DNA of 37,751 nucleotides from Spirochaetaceae bacterium (GTDB lineage: Bacteria; Spirochaetota; Spirochaetia; DSM-27196; SLAA01): the NCBI GenBank assembly GCA_007695055.1, contig REEM01000087.1:1-37751 (forward strand), written 5' to 3'. The position numbers were made by a program, and so were the translations under genes. Position 1 is the stretch's first letter. Each line of letters begins with the position of its first letter. This document shows, piece by piece, positions 7,665-15,831 of the stretch. Below the pieces are notes generated by a model. The model made no database searches. It had not been told where the DNA came from and worked only from the letters and a program-made list of their open reading frames with translations.

Positions 7665-7731
7665 CTTCACTGACTCTTCATATAGCCTCCCTGCCCGCTC
7701 CATGCAGCGCATGTAGTATTCCAGTATCAAA
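7665..7731 (+). promoter_or_regulatory. Direct-repeat promoter of the 191-residue secreted protein (same design as the tolC promoter)
   Basis: Half-sites CTTCAC (7665-7670) and CTTCAT (7676-7681) repeat with an 11-base period, as expected for an OmpR/PhoB-type regulator dimer on one DNA face. CTCCAT (7698-7703), a possible -10 TAGTAT (7714-7719) and ATCAAA (7726-7731) follow. CTCCAT and ATCAAA recur at the same offsets before tolC. The downstream ATG is at 7749. Confidence 0.6.
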
Positions 7732-7748
7732 ACATTGGGAGGTACGAC

Positions 7749-8324
7749 ATGCGTACACATAAACTTTTCATTGGGGCCGCCTTGGCGGCATTCGTAACAG
7801 TAGGCGCCGTGGCGACCGACACCGCACCTATAGGACGTGACATTGCCCGTGACGGAGGCTTATCCTCACTCCAGGGCGAGATGGTCCGTCAGGATGGCGA
7901 GTGGTACATTCAGAGTGGCACCGAGCTCCATCAACTCCACATGGGGCCCTACGGCTATGCCAATGAGGACTTTCTTTCGGGCCTGAGCGATGTTTCCGCA
8001 ACCGGCTTCTCGGTACCCGGCCATATGGCTCCTATTCAGGTGATCGGCGAGGCCGATACAGTAGAGTTTTGGCACGAGGCCCGCTATCCACAATGGGCTG
8101 GTGAAGGTGAGCGCCGTAACCAGGTGGAAGAACGCCTTGGCGCTGCTGGTGAACGACAGGCCGATGCACGCGCACTGGCATTTGGCCGCAGTGATGAGAT
8201 TGAGCGCCGCGCAACGGCTGCCCGCAGCACGCCTGATAGTCGCACTCAGCAGGCCGAACGCGGCAGGCCAGCAACCCGCAGCGAAGACTTTGGCCGCACA
8301 AACCGTGCACCTCGCCGCCGATAG
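7749..8324 (+). CDS. Secreted hypothetical protein (191 residues)
   Basis: Not recognised as a named family. Residues 1-22 form a signal peptide (basic start, hydrophobic core, AVA-T-like cleavage site). The middle (residues 42-120) looks like a compact beta-rich domain with GEMVRQDGEWYIQSG, LHMGPYGY, GFSVPGHMAPIQVIGE and FWHEARYPQWAGEGERR; similar short domains occur, as far as I recall, in uncharacterised spirochaetal exported proteins. The C-terminal 70 residues are Arg/Ala/Glu-rich and probably disordered. GGGAGG 6 bases before the ATG is a good ribosome binding site. It faces the sensor kinase gene tail to tail, and its promoter shares the architecture of the tolC promoter, so it is probably a target of the adjacent two-component system. 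Confidence 0.8.
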   Translation: MRTHKLFIGAALAAFVTVGAVATDTAPIGRDIARDGGLSSLQGEMVRQDGEWYIQSGTELHQLHMGPYGYANEDFLSGLSDVSATGFSVPGHMAPIQVIGEADTVEFWHEARYPQWAGEGERRNQVEERLGAAGERQADARALAFGRSDEIERRATAARSTPDSRTQQAERGRPATRSEDFGRTNRAPRRR

Positions 8325-8351
8325 CATTACTCGGTAGCATCGATATGCCAA

Positions 8352-8378
8352 CCGCCGTGTTCTTACCCAACACGGCGG
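8352..8378 (+). terminator. Hairpin terminator between the secreted protein and the sensor kinase gene
   Basis: A 10-bp perfect stem (8352-8361 with 8369-8378, CCGCCGTGTT / AACACGGCGG) with a 7-base loop is followed by CTTCTTTG. It ends the 7749-8324 transcript. The T tract is imperfect. On the minus strand it lies after the kinase stop, so it may also slow the opposing transcript. Confidence 0.75.
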
Positions 8379-8422
8379 CTTCTTTGTGCCAACTGTGCAT
8401 TCCAGCTACCCGACAGTTGACA

Positions 8423-9796
8423 CTAGGCTTGAGGCAGAGTCATTCGCACCGTGGTTCCCGCCAGCCGAGTGCCGTTTTCCACAGTACCGGACTGGGCACC
8501 GCTTTCAATGCTGATACTGCCGCCGTGCAGCAGTACTATCCGACGCGCTATGGTCAGCCCCAACCCCGAGCCCACAGAGTTCCGCGCATACTCACCACGA
8601 TACAGCCGATCAAAAAGATGTGGGAGGTCGTGGTCCGGAATGGGAGTTCCGGAATTGACAACATCAAAACATACCGAGTTACTTTGGGCGTGCACCTGCA
8701 CGCATATCGTTCCAGCATGGTCGGTATGCCGAATGGCGTTTGACAGCAGATTGGAAGCAGCGCGATACAAAAGATCTTCATCTGCGGTGAACTCCGGTAC
8801 ATCTGAGTGCAACTCAAGTCTTAGCTCCTTGCGGACAACCTCGTGGTTGAATCGCTCGCTTAGGCTGTCAAGAAACTGGCGGCTGTCAATGGTACTCAGC
8901 GATACTTTAAGCTCGGGTTCCTCAAGTCGCATGAGCTCCTCTAGATCCTCAACAAGCCCCTCTACTCGAGCCAGTTCACGGAGGGTGCTCCCTATGCGTT
9001 CGGGATCTGCTCGGTATACTCCGTCCAAAACGGCTTCCAGTTGGGCCCGAATTGACGCTACCGGGGAGCGTAAGTCATGTGCGAGATCTTGCGACCACTG
9101 GGCCCGTATACGGCGCTCCCCTCTTAGCCGTTCAACCAGGCTGTTGGTTGCACGTGCAATGCGCGCAATCTCGGTTGTACCGATCTCAGGCACTGCATTG
9201 GGCACATCCAGTCCATCCTCAAGTCCATTGGATAGTGAGTCAATGCCCGCGGCGACCTGCCGAGCTGGCCCGGCCAGCATCCGCGAGAGCGCAAAGGCGG
9301 TGGCCAAGGCAACACTGAGAGCCGCAAGACCACCGAGTAGAGATGCATGGACAAGCGAGTCCAATAGTGCCCTGTTTGCCTCATCCTGATGGAACTGTGC
9401 GGCCACGGTTGCATAGTATCCCAGCAGGCTGCCTTCGCTGTCGTAAACCGGCGCCCTAGCTGTACCTTCAGTTTCTCTGCGGCGGCCGGCTCCCCGATTT
9501 GAGGCAATGAGTTGCCCTTCTGTGTCGTATACAAATACCGGTACGGCTATCCCAACCAGTCGCTCGTCAAGACCCAAAGCCCCTGGGGATACCTCGTCAC
9601 GGGGGCCAGCTGGCAGCGGTGGCTCATGCGTCTCCAGTACCTCGCCAACCGCATTCTCAACCGAGGCAACGCGCTCGGCACTCCAGACCGACAGCGACCG
9701 GTAATAGCCCGAAAAAAGCACCGCCGCCGCGGTGCCGTACATAAGAAGAAAGGTAAGCACAAAGGCTATGAGAATTCGGCCAAAAAGGCTGTTCAT
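8423..9796 (-). CDS. Two-component sensor histidine kinase
   Basis: A 457-residue classical membrane kinase. The first hydrophobic helix is at about residues 7-29, a periplasmic domain at 30-145 (with FVYDTEGQLIASN and VYDSEGSLLGYY, a small PAS/Cache-like ligand-domain pattern), the second helix at 148-172 and a HAMP linker at about 173-228. The HisKA box WSQDLAHDLRSPVASIR follows (His240), then an ATPase domain with N-box SNLLSNAIRHT and G2 box GSGLGLTIARRI. AAGGAG lies 7 bases before the ATG. It is the last gene of the efflux operon and begins 11 bases after the response regulator, its obvious partner. It probably senses envelope damage or a toxic compound exported by the same operon; the signal itself cannot be read from the sequence. 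Confidence 0.93.
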   Translation of the reverse strand: MNSLFGRILIAFVLTFLLMYGTAAAVLFSGYYRSLSVWSAERVASVENAVGEVLETHEPPLPAGPRDEVSPGALGLDERLVGIAVPVFVYDTEGQLIASNRGAGRRRETEGTARAPVYDSEGSLLGYYATVAAQFHQDEANRALLDSLVHASLLGGLAALSVALATAFALSRMLAGPARQVAAGIDSLSNGLEDGLDVPNAVPEIGTTEIARIARATNSLVERLRGERRIRAQWSQDLAHDLRSPVASIRAQLEAVLDGVYRADPERIGSTLRELARVEGLVEDLEELMRLEEPELKVSLSTIDSRQFLDSLSERFNHEVVRKELRLELHSDVPEFTADEDLLYRAASNLLSNAIRHTDHAGTICVQVHAQSNSVCFDVVNSGTPIPDHDLPHLFDRLYRGEYARNSVGSGLGLTIARRIVLLHGGSISIESGAQSGTVENGTRLAGTTVRMTLPQA

Positions 9797-9807
9797 GCGA
9801 GAGCTCC

Positions 9808-10518
9808 TTATACGCTGTGCCCCATAAATCGATATCCGAATCCACGAACGGTCTCAATCCAGGTTCCCTCACCAAGTTTCGCTCGCAGGTTCTTAATGTG
9901 AGTGTCTACAGTGCGCTCCGACCCCTCGGCCGAGTAGTCTAGACACGCGCCCAACAGTCGTTCACGCGAAACAACCATACCGGAGTTCTCGGCCAAGTGT
10001 ACCAGAATACGCCACTCAGCAGCCGTTAGGGAGAGTGGCCGGTCATTCACCGCTGCAATATGCCCGGCACCATCCAGCAGCAGGCGTTCCGGTGGTGTGC
10101 CTTCCAAGAGATAGCTTGTGTGGGAGCCCTGTTGGGTAGCATGAGCTCCACTACCAGCGTGCGCCCGCGCCAACACCGCCCGTACCCGTAACATGAGTTC
10201 CTTCATGGAGAAGGGCTTAATGACATAGTCGTCACCACCCACCTCAAAACCCGTAATGCGATCCGACTCGGCAGTCCGAGCGGTGAGAAATACAATAGGT
10301 GTGGTGAGGGTTCTACGCAAACGGCGAGCAAAAAGAAATCCGTCACCGTCAGGCAACATTACGTCAAGAATAATGAGGTCCGGTTGTCGCATTCGTGCGG
10401 CCTCTTCTACGCCGGACAGCTTGGCAAAACCAACTACTGTGTACTCCTCAATCTCGAGGTAGGACATAATTGTTTCACGGAGTCCATCATTATCCTCGAC
10501 TACAAAAACCTGCGCCAC
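9808..10518 (-). CDS. OmpR/PhoB-family response regulator
   Basis: A 236-residue regulator with a receiver domain (acidic pair VVEDN, phosphoacceptor Asp52 in LIILDVMLPDGDG, the LTAR switch threonine, the conserved lysine in YVIKPF) and a C-terminal winged-helix DNA-binding domain (LTAAEWRILVHLAENSG, RTVDTHIKNLRAKLGE, ETVRGFGYRF). The start is GTG at 10518, preceded by GAGGAGG. Family members bind tandem half-sites with an 11-base period. Exactly such repeats lie before tolC (15882-15898) and before the 191-residue secreted protein (7665-7681), so it probably controls its own operon and that gene. Confidence 0.95.
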   Translation of the reverse strand: MAQVFVVEDNDGLRETIMSYLEIEEYTVVGFAKLSGVEEAARMRQPDLIILDVMLPDGDGFLFARRLRRTLTTPIVFLTARTAESDRITGFEVGGDDYVIKPFSMKELMLRVRAVLARAHAGSGAHATQQGSHTSYLLEGTPPERLLLDGAGHIAAVNDRPLSLTAAEWRILVHLAENSGMVVSRERLLGACLDYSAEGSERTVDTHIKNLRAKLGEGTWIETVRGFGYRFMGHSV

Positions 10519-10560
10519 AGGCGCCTCCTCTCTGACCCGGCAGCGTGCCGGTACATGCTG

Positions 10561-11151
10561 CTACCGGCGGCCGGCTCTTGCCCGCACATACGCAAACAGG
10601 GCCTCCACATCCTGGCTCTGCTGGCGGCTGCTATCAATGAGCGGGTTGTAAGGCCCACCCGCAGCGTAAGCCGCCAGCGAGCCTGCCGGAGCTGCACCAC
10701 CCTCAGCCGCAGCTCCGGTACCAGGTGTTGACCCTGATCCGGCCCCGGCGCGGGCCCCAGCTCCAGACCCTGGCTCTGCGGCGAGCCGGTTTTGCTCAGA
10801 CTCAATCCAGAGTCGGTCCGAATACTGTAACTGCGCCGGGTTCAGTATATCGTTTTCTATTCGTGCGGTCATTGACCGCGCCACCGCGCCATTGAGCCGG
10901 GAGGTCGTCCGGATCTCTCCAAGAAGGTCGGCGAGTTGTGCCGCTTGTTCCCGTGAAATCTCCAAGTCTGGACGATCTTCTACCATTCGCCACAGAAACC
11001 CAATAAGCCGACCTAGATCAAGCACCAACTCGGTCTCCTGCCGCGCCTTCTGCAGCGCCGGATCCTCAGAGTGCCGCTGAGCCGGAAGCTGCAAGGGAAT
11101 CATCACGACCAAGGTCAAACCGAAACAAAGAACCAGTGAAATCTTACTCAT
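10561..11151 (-). CDS. Secreted hypothetical protein within the efflux operon (196 residues)
   Basis: Not recognised. A signal peptide covers residues 1-25 (cleavage near LPAQ). Residues 30-120 are predicted alpha-helical, with LVLDLGRLIGFLWRMVED and ISREQAAQLADLLGEIRT, a layout somewhat like periplasmic helical stress proteins, but no motif proves kinship. Residues 128-165 form a Gly/Ala/Ser-rich linker (GSGAGARAGAGSGSTPGTG), and the end returns to a helix. The ATG overlaps the permease stop by 8 bases (ATGAGTAA, 11144-11151), and the regulator follows 42 bases later. Its place between pump and two-component genes suggests an accessory periplasmic part, either of the pump or of the sensor. 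This is inference. Confidence 0.75.
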   Translation of the reverse strand: MSKISLVLCFGLTLVVMIPLQLPAQRHSEDPALQKARQETELVLDLGRLIGFLWRMVEDRPDLEISREQAAQLADLLGEIRTTSRLNGAVARSMTARIENDILNPAQLQYSDRLWIESEQNRLAAEPGSGAGARAGAGSGSTPGTGAAAEGGAAPAGSLAAYAAGGPYNPLIDSSRQQSQDVEALFAYVRARAGRR

Positions 11152-12370
11152 ACCGTAACGCCTCTATAGGATCAAGCTGTGATGCCCGCCACGCGGGGTA
11201 TCCACCAAAGAACAAACCAATGATCACCGAAAACCCAAATGCGGCCCCAACCGATGCAATGCTCACCTCGGCAGCTGTGCGGGCCATGTTCACCGCCACC
11301 CACGAGCCGCCTATACCCAGCGCAATGCCAATAGCACCACCGCCCAGTGCAAGCACCACCGCCTCGGTAAGAAACTGTGCGGTAATGTCACGAGGGCGAG
11401 CGCCGAGCGCCATTCGCACACCTATTTCCCGGGTTCTCTCGGTTACCGAAACCAACATGATATTCATAATTCCTACTCCCCCGACCACCAAACTGATGCC
11501 AGCGATACTTGCCAAGAGCAAGGTGAATGTGCCCGCCACACCCGCTACGGTAGATAGCAGATCCATTTGGTTGGCGATGTAGAAATCGGCGTAGTCCATA
11601 CTTGGTAGTCGGTGCAGGCGAAGGATCTGCTGCTCAATAGCCGCCTGAACCTCATGCATGACCTCACTGGACGCCGCCTGAATGCTGATCATGGCGTAAT
11701 TCGACTCACCCGAAATTCGCCTTTGAAAGGTGGAAATTGGAATAAGCACCGATGAGTCCTGCGCTGCGGAGCCCTTTTCCTCCATCACGCCGAGCACCCG
11801 ATATGAAACACCGTTAATTCTGACATTTTCCCCAATTGGGTCACGTCCGGCATCAAAGAGGTCACGGTAGACCTGTGCTCCCAGAAGAACCACGGCCGCA
11901 CGCCGTTCCAGGTCTGCATGGGTGAAAAATGTTCCATATATCGGCTGAAAGTTGCGGATGTCAGGGTACTCGGGCCCGGTGCCGACAACACTCGCCGCGA
12001 TGTTCCTATTCTCAAACTTGAGCTGCACGTTTGCCGTGGAGGCCGGGGTGCTGAGTGAAACGAGTTCCGGGGGCATGGCTCGAATCATGGCCAAGTCGTC
12101 CTCAGTCAGGGTTGGCCGAATATTCGCGGTATTGCTGCGCACCAGTGCGGTACCGCGTGGTTCACCGGAATAGACTATGAGGAGGTTTGCTCCAAGTGAG
12201 TTCAGACTACGCTCCACCTGAGTCTGGGCGCCGCGTCCCAGAGCCACCAGAATAATAACCGCGGCAACACCAATCATTACCCCAAGTGCGGTCAGCGCTG
12301 AGCGTATGGGTGACCCGGCTATGCTCCTTACTGAGATTCGAGTGTTTTCCCACTGTGTAATGCCTCTCAT
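11144..12370 (-). CDS. MacB-like ABC transporter permease (FtsX family)
   Basis: A 408-residue permease with the MacB topology. There is one N-terminal transmembrane helix (RSALTALGVMIGVAAVIILVALG), a large periplasmic domain (about residues 45-285; PPELVSLSTP, FQPIYGTFFTHADLERRAAVVLLG) and three C-terminal helices with the FtsX motif GGVGIMNIMLVSVTERTREIGVRMALGA. Unlike E. coli MacB the ATPase is a separate polypeptide, encoded immediately upstream with an ATGA overlap (12367-12370). Such permeases work mechanically on a periplasmic adaptor and a TolC channel to expel lipids, peptides or drugs from the periplasm. The start codon has AGGAG 7 bases upstream, inside the 3' end of the ATPase gene. 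Confidence 0.93.
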   Translation of the reverse strand: MRGITQWENTRISVRSIAGSPIRSALTALGVMIGVAAVIILVALGRGAQTQVERSLNSLGANLLIVYSGEPRGTALVRSNTANIRPTLTEDDLAMIRAMPPELVSLSTPASTANVQLKFENRNIAASVVGTGPEYPDIRNFQPIYGTFFTHADLERRAAVVLLGAQVYRDLFDAGRDPIGENVRINGVSYRVLGVMEEKGSAAQDSSVLIPISTFQRRISGESNYAMISIQAASSEVMHEVQAAIEQQILRLHRLPSMDYADFYIANQMDLLSTVAGVAGTFTLLLASIAGISLVVGGVGIMNIMLVSVTERTREIGVRMALGARPRDITAQFLTEAVVLALGGGAIGIALGIGGSWVAVNMARTAAEVSIASVGAAFGFSVIIGLFFGGYPAWRASQLDPIEALRYE

Positions 12371-13113
12371 ACGACCACTCCTTTTGGAGGTGCAACTACT
12401 CCTTTTGGCGTGCGTTCGGCTGTCCTTCCGCTTTGCGTCCCGGTTCTCACGTCCTCAGCGACTTCTCCATCATGCATGCGGATCATTCGCTCGGCGCGTT
12501 GTGCTAAAGCTGGTTCGTGCGTAACAAGAATAATGGTCGAGCCTTCGCTATGGAGCGCCTGGAAGAGCTCCATGATCTCCTCCCCGGTAACGCTATCAAG
12601 CGCGCCTGTTGGCTCATCTGCCAATAGTACAGCGGGTCTACTGGCAAGGGCTCGGGCAATTGCTACTCTTTGTCGTTGTCCACCCGAGAGTTCGTTGGGC
12701 TTATGCCGGGCACGGTCAGGAAGCCCTACACGTTCCAGCATTTCCATTGCAGTATCTCGCCGTTGTGCTCGTGGCACTCCTGCATAGACCAGAGGCACCT
12801 CCACGTTTTCCAGTGCTGTGAGCCGGGGCAAGAGATTAAAGGTTTGAAACACAAATCCAATGGTCGCATTCCGGAGCTCGGCAAGCCTATCAACCGAGAG
12901 CTTCTCTATCGCCTCACCGGCAAGGATATACCTGCCCTTTGTAGGGGTGTCCAAGCAGCCAATGAGGTTCATAAGTGTACTCTTACCGGAGCCACTTGGC
13001 CCCACAATAGACACAAACTCGCCCTGAGCAATACTGCTTGTCACGCCGCGCAAAGCGGCAACAACGGTATCACCCATTTGGTACTCCTTGGTGACGTTCA
13101 GTAGTTCTATCAT
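12367..13113 (-). CDS. ABC transporter ATP-binding protein (MacB/LolD type)
   Basis: A 248-residue ATPase with Walker A GPSGSGKST (residues 38-46), signature LSGGQRQR (142-149), Walker B VLLADEP (162-168) and switch histidine in ILVTHE. The subfamily marks FVFQTFNLLPRLTALENVEVPL and DEPTGALDS are those of the MacB/LolD/FtsE group. The last residues contain a 7-residue duplication (PKGVVAP then PKGVVV), which also duplicates the Shine-Dalgarno-like CCAAAAGGAGT. It starts on the last base of the adaptor stop (TAATG, 13113) and overlaps the permease start by 4 bases, so all three products are made in linked amounts. Confidence 0.95.
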   Translation of the reverse strand: MIELLNVTKEYQMGDTVVAALRGVTSSIAQGEFVSIVGPSGSGKSTLMNLIGCLDTPTKGRYILAGEAIEKLSVDRLAELRNATIGFVFQTFNLLPRLTALENVEVPLVYAGVPRAQRRDTAMEMLERVGLPDRARHKPNELSGGQRQRVAIARALASRPAVLLADEPTGALDSVTGEEIMELFQALHSEGSTIILVTHEPALAQRAERMIRMHDGEVAEDVRTGTQSGRTAERTPKGVVAPPKGVVV

Positions 13114-14372
13114 TACCGGCCTCCTCCTCCGCCGCCACCGCCTCCGGCAGATCCAGCCGGAGGAGCCGAACCACCGCTCGACCCCGGCACCGAGATAGGA
13201 ATTATGCTTCCGTTCGTATCATTTGCCGGTGCTGCAGGAGCCGCGAGAATGTCCACGCTGGCCGTTCGGTAGGACACAACTCTGTCATCTTCGCCAAGTC
13301 CTTCAAGCACCACCACGTGCACCCCGTCATTTGCTCCCGTCTCAACCCGCCTCGACTCAATCTCGTCGTTCTCATTGAGTACATCAATGTAGCTGCGGTC
13401 GCGTACCGTTGAAATGGTAGCAGCCGGTACCACCAGTCCGCGGTCCTGCGCCACAATGACCGAAAGGTCGCCGGTCATTCCCGGCCGCATTCGTTGGTCC
13501 GGATTGTCAAAAACGCCAGTTACTGTGAACACCGAGATATTGCTCACAATCCTCGCGGCTGGGCTGATACTCTCTACCCTGCCGACAAAGACCGGTATGT
13601 CACCCGAGGTACCACCGAGTGCATCGACCCGCGCTTCCGCGCGCTGGTTGAAACTAATTCCACCAATGTCGTACTCATCAATTTCGGCGACCAGGCGTAC
13701 TCGGGAGGTATCGGCAAAGGTCAGAATGGTGCTGTTGCTGCTCACCTGGCTTCCGCTCTCAGCCTCGGTGGAGAGTACCCTACCGGTGAAGGGTGCGCGG
13801 ACGACGGTTGCTCCAAGTTCAGCCTGGGCTGCCTCAAGGTTTAGTCTGCTCTTCCGAAGCGATATTTCGCTCATCTGCAGCTGATACTCTGAGCTATCGC
13901 GGGCGTCCTGTGCGTTGGCCAACTGCTCGCCGGTGAGTGCTCCGGCCGCGAAGAGGGCTTCGGCGTTTTCTAGGGCAGACTGCGCCTTTGCTAGAGCACC
14001 TTCACTTCGCACTAACGACAACTGTGCCTCCTCAAGCTCAAGCTCCGCCCGAGCAAGCTTAGACTCGGCATCGGTTGCATCGAAACGGATGAGCACCCGA
14101 CCTTCCTCAACCTCGGCCCCTTGCTGCGCAACAAAGCTGAGTTGTGCCGCGCTCTGTGCGCGAAAGACTCGCTGCCGATACGGCTCAATTACGGCGGGTG
14201 ACTCAATGCCCACCCGTACCGCTCCCGACTGTACTTCTATAATGCTGTACTCCTTCGTGGCCTCACTGTCTTTGTTGTCGGTGATTGCATACTGTCGCAG
14301 CGCGCCAGCAGTAACTGCACCAGCAATGAGAACAACCAGTATTACCGGCACTGCAAACCTCTTCTTATTCAT
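13113..14372 (-). CDS. Periplasmic adaptor (membrane-fusion) protein, MacA/HlyD family
   Basis: About 419 residues. An N-terminal hydrophobic anchor (residues 5-24) is followed by a half-lipoyl segment (VRVGIESPAVIEPYRQRVFRAQSAAQLSFVAQQGAEVEEG interrupted here), a long coiled-coil hairpin (SKLARAELELEEAQLSL to NLEAAQAELG), the returning lipoyl half (VVRAPFTGRVLSTEAESG) and beta-barrel domains (PGMTGDLSVIVAQDRGLVVPA). The ATG at 14372 has GGAGG 5 bases upstream and overlaps the tolC stop as ATGA; the ATG 4 codons earlier (14384) is less likely. The protein ends in nine glycines and an arginine, which is unusual for an adaptor. It bridges the inner-membrane ABC complex and the TolC channel. Confidence 0.93.
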   Translation of the reverse strand: MNKKRFAVPVILVVLIAGAVTAGALRQYAITDNKDSEATKEYSIIEVQSGAVRVGIESPAVIEPYRQRVFRAQSAAQLSFVAQQGAEVEEGRVLIRFDATDAESKLARAELELEEAQLSLVRSEGALAKAQSALENAEALFAAGALTGEQLANAQDARDSSEYQLQMSEISLRKSRLNLEAAQAELGATVVRAPFTGRVLSTEAESGSQVSSNSTILTFADTSRVRLVAEIDEYDIGGISFNQRAEARVDALGGTSGDIPVFVGRVESISPAARIVSNISVFTVTGVFDNPDQRMRPGMTGDLSVIVAQDRGLVVPAATISTVRDRSYIDVLNENDEIESRRVETGANDGVHVVVLEGLGEDDRVVSYRTASVDILAAPAAPANDTNGSIIPISVPGSSGGSAPPAGSAGGGGGGGGGR

Positions 14373-15796
14373 TCTGTCCTCCATGTCGCGGGTGCACTCA
14401 GTATCCGCAACGAATCTGAAGTCGGCACGAACCGCTCCAGGAACTTTTGATCACGTAACAATTCAATTCTCTCCAAGCCAAGCAAGGCTCGCTCAAGCGC
14501 TGCCTCTGCAGCCCGGACGTCAACCGGTAGTGCCCGCTGCGCACGATCTTGTGCCAAAACCATTTCAAGGTTGATTTCGGCCCGTTCAACAGCTGCAATG
14601 AAGCTTTGAACCGTTTCATTCGTCTTCAGCATCTCCAGCTCCGCCGCACGCCTGATATCTTCAATCCTTTGCTCTTCGTCCGCGAGTTCGAGGCGTGCTT
14701 GCTCAACCGCGAGCTGCCTACTTTCGTAGTCATGAGTTTCAACCCGCGCAGGCGACAGAGCAAAACTCACCGAGAGAGTAAGGCTCCAGTCGGAGTCCGA
14801 GGATCCTGAGCCACCGGAACCTGTGGAGCTGCTTTCCGCATCGTCTCGCAGGACTATTCCTTCCGGCGTGTAGCTCAGACCAAGAATGCGAGAGGCCGGA
14901 TTCAGACTCACACTTGCCGCATGATCCATGTAGTCGAGTGAGGCTCTTGCCTGCGCAAAACTAAAAAATGACGGCCTCTGCTCGGTTTCGCGTTCGGCCG
15001 CCTGCAACCCGTAGTAGCGGCTCAGCAAACTGGAGTCCAGTGAGTACCCCACCGATGTTCCGCCAAGTTCCGATAGGTCTTGAGACGGTCCATTGCTTTC
15101 ATAGATCAGCGGTGGGGCAGCCAGCGCCCCAAGCAGATCCACACGCATGCCTGTTGCCACAGATAGCTTGAGAACCGCTTCACGCAATTCCGCACTCGCC
15201 GAAGCAACATCCGCCTCTGCATTGGAGAAGTCGTTCTCACTTCGCAAGAAATCGGAGAAGCGCAGATCGCCACGCTCAAAACGTACCCGGTCGCTCTCCC
15301 GTTGGAGGCGGATCGCCTCAAGCTCCAGCTGACCTACCTCAAGTTCACGTTGAGCAAGATACGCAGTGTGGTAAAGACCTACTATCTCTTGGATGTCTTT
15401 CAACTGCGCCTCTGCTAAAGCGGCATCCAAGGTGCTGACTCTTTCCAGGGCCGACATCGCACGACTTCGCTGCTCCGCTGTTAGGCCGAGTGGTACAGTA
15501 AGACCAAAACTTGCTGTTACTGTGGCCTTGTTTGGGTCGGTCTCACCCTCGTCACCAGACAGTTTCGCGGTTGGGGTAATACTGAACCCCGGATCCGCTC
15601 CAACGGCGGCAGCTTCTGCCGAGATACGGGCTGCATCGTAGCGCAAACGGGCCGCATTCACCGTGGTGGAAGGCTCTCGGTTGGTCATTATGTAGTCCAG
15701 GGATATGGACTTTTCGACCGCTTGTGCTGCTATCACAGGACCGGCCAGGAAAACTGCAACGAGCACGAGAAAGGCATTTTGCCGAACACTTTGCAT
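14369..15796 (-). CDS. TolC-family outer membrane efflux protein
   Basis: A 475-residue outer-membrane factor. Residues 1-26 form a signal peptide (cleavage near AAQA). Two long helical repeats typical of the family follow; examples are AEAQLKDIQEIVGLYHTAYLAQRELEVGQLELEAIRLQRE, read in segments, and LAVEQARLELADEEQRIEDIRRAAELEM. Ser/Gly-rich loops (SSSTGSGGSGSSDSD) lie between them, where the beta-strands of the trimeric barrel occur. AAGGAG lies 8 bases before the ATG. It is the first gene of the operon tolC - adaptor - ATPase - permease - p196 - regulator - kinase, in which every junction down to p196 overlaps. The promoter upstream carries the regulator-type direct repeats. Confidence 0.92.
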   Translation of the reverse strand: MQSVRQNAFLVLVAVFLAGPVIAAQAVEKSISLDYIMTNREPSTTVNAARLRYDAARISAEAAAVGADPGFSITPTAKLSGDEGETDPNKATVTASFGLTVPLGLTAEQRSRAMSALERVSTLDAALAEAQLKDIQEIVGLYHTAYLAQRELEVGQLELEAIRLQRESDRVRFERGDLRFSDFLRSENDFSNAEADVASASAELREAVLKLSVATGMRVDLLGALAAPPLIYESNGPSQDLSELGGTSVGYSLDSSLLSRYYGLQAAERETEQRPSFFSFAQARASLDYMDHAASVSLNPASRILGLSYTPEGIVLRDDAESSSTGSGGSGSSDSDWSLTLSVSFALSPARVETHDYESRQLAVEQARLELADEEQRIEDIRRAAELEMLKTNETVQSFIAAVERAEINLEMVLAQDRAQRALPVDVRAAEAALERALLGLERIELLRDQKFLERFVPTSDSLRILSAPATWRTE

Positions 15797-15831
15797 GGGG
15801 TGCGCTCCTTCTCACCGGTGAACTGCTCCGG

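Noticed and set aside
7619-7748. Cobalamin riboswitch before cobS
   Set aside because: The region is only 130 bases long, is shared with a divergent gene, and shows no B12-box-like sequence or long paired leader.
8451-9389. A 312-residue plus-strand reading frame
   Set aside because: It is Ser/Arg-rich and antisense to the well-supported sensor kinase.
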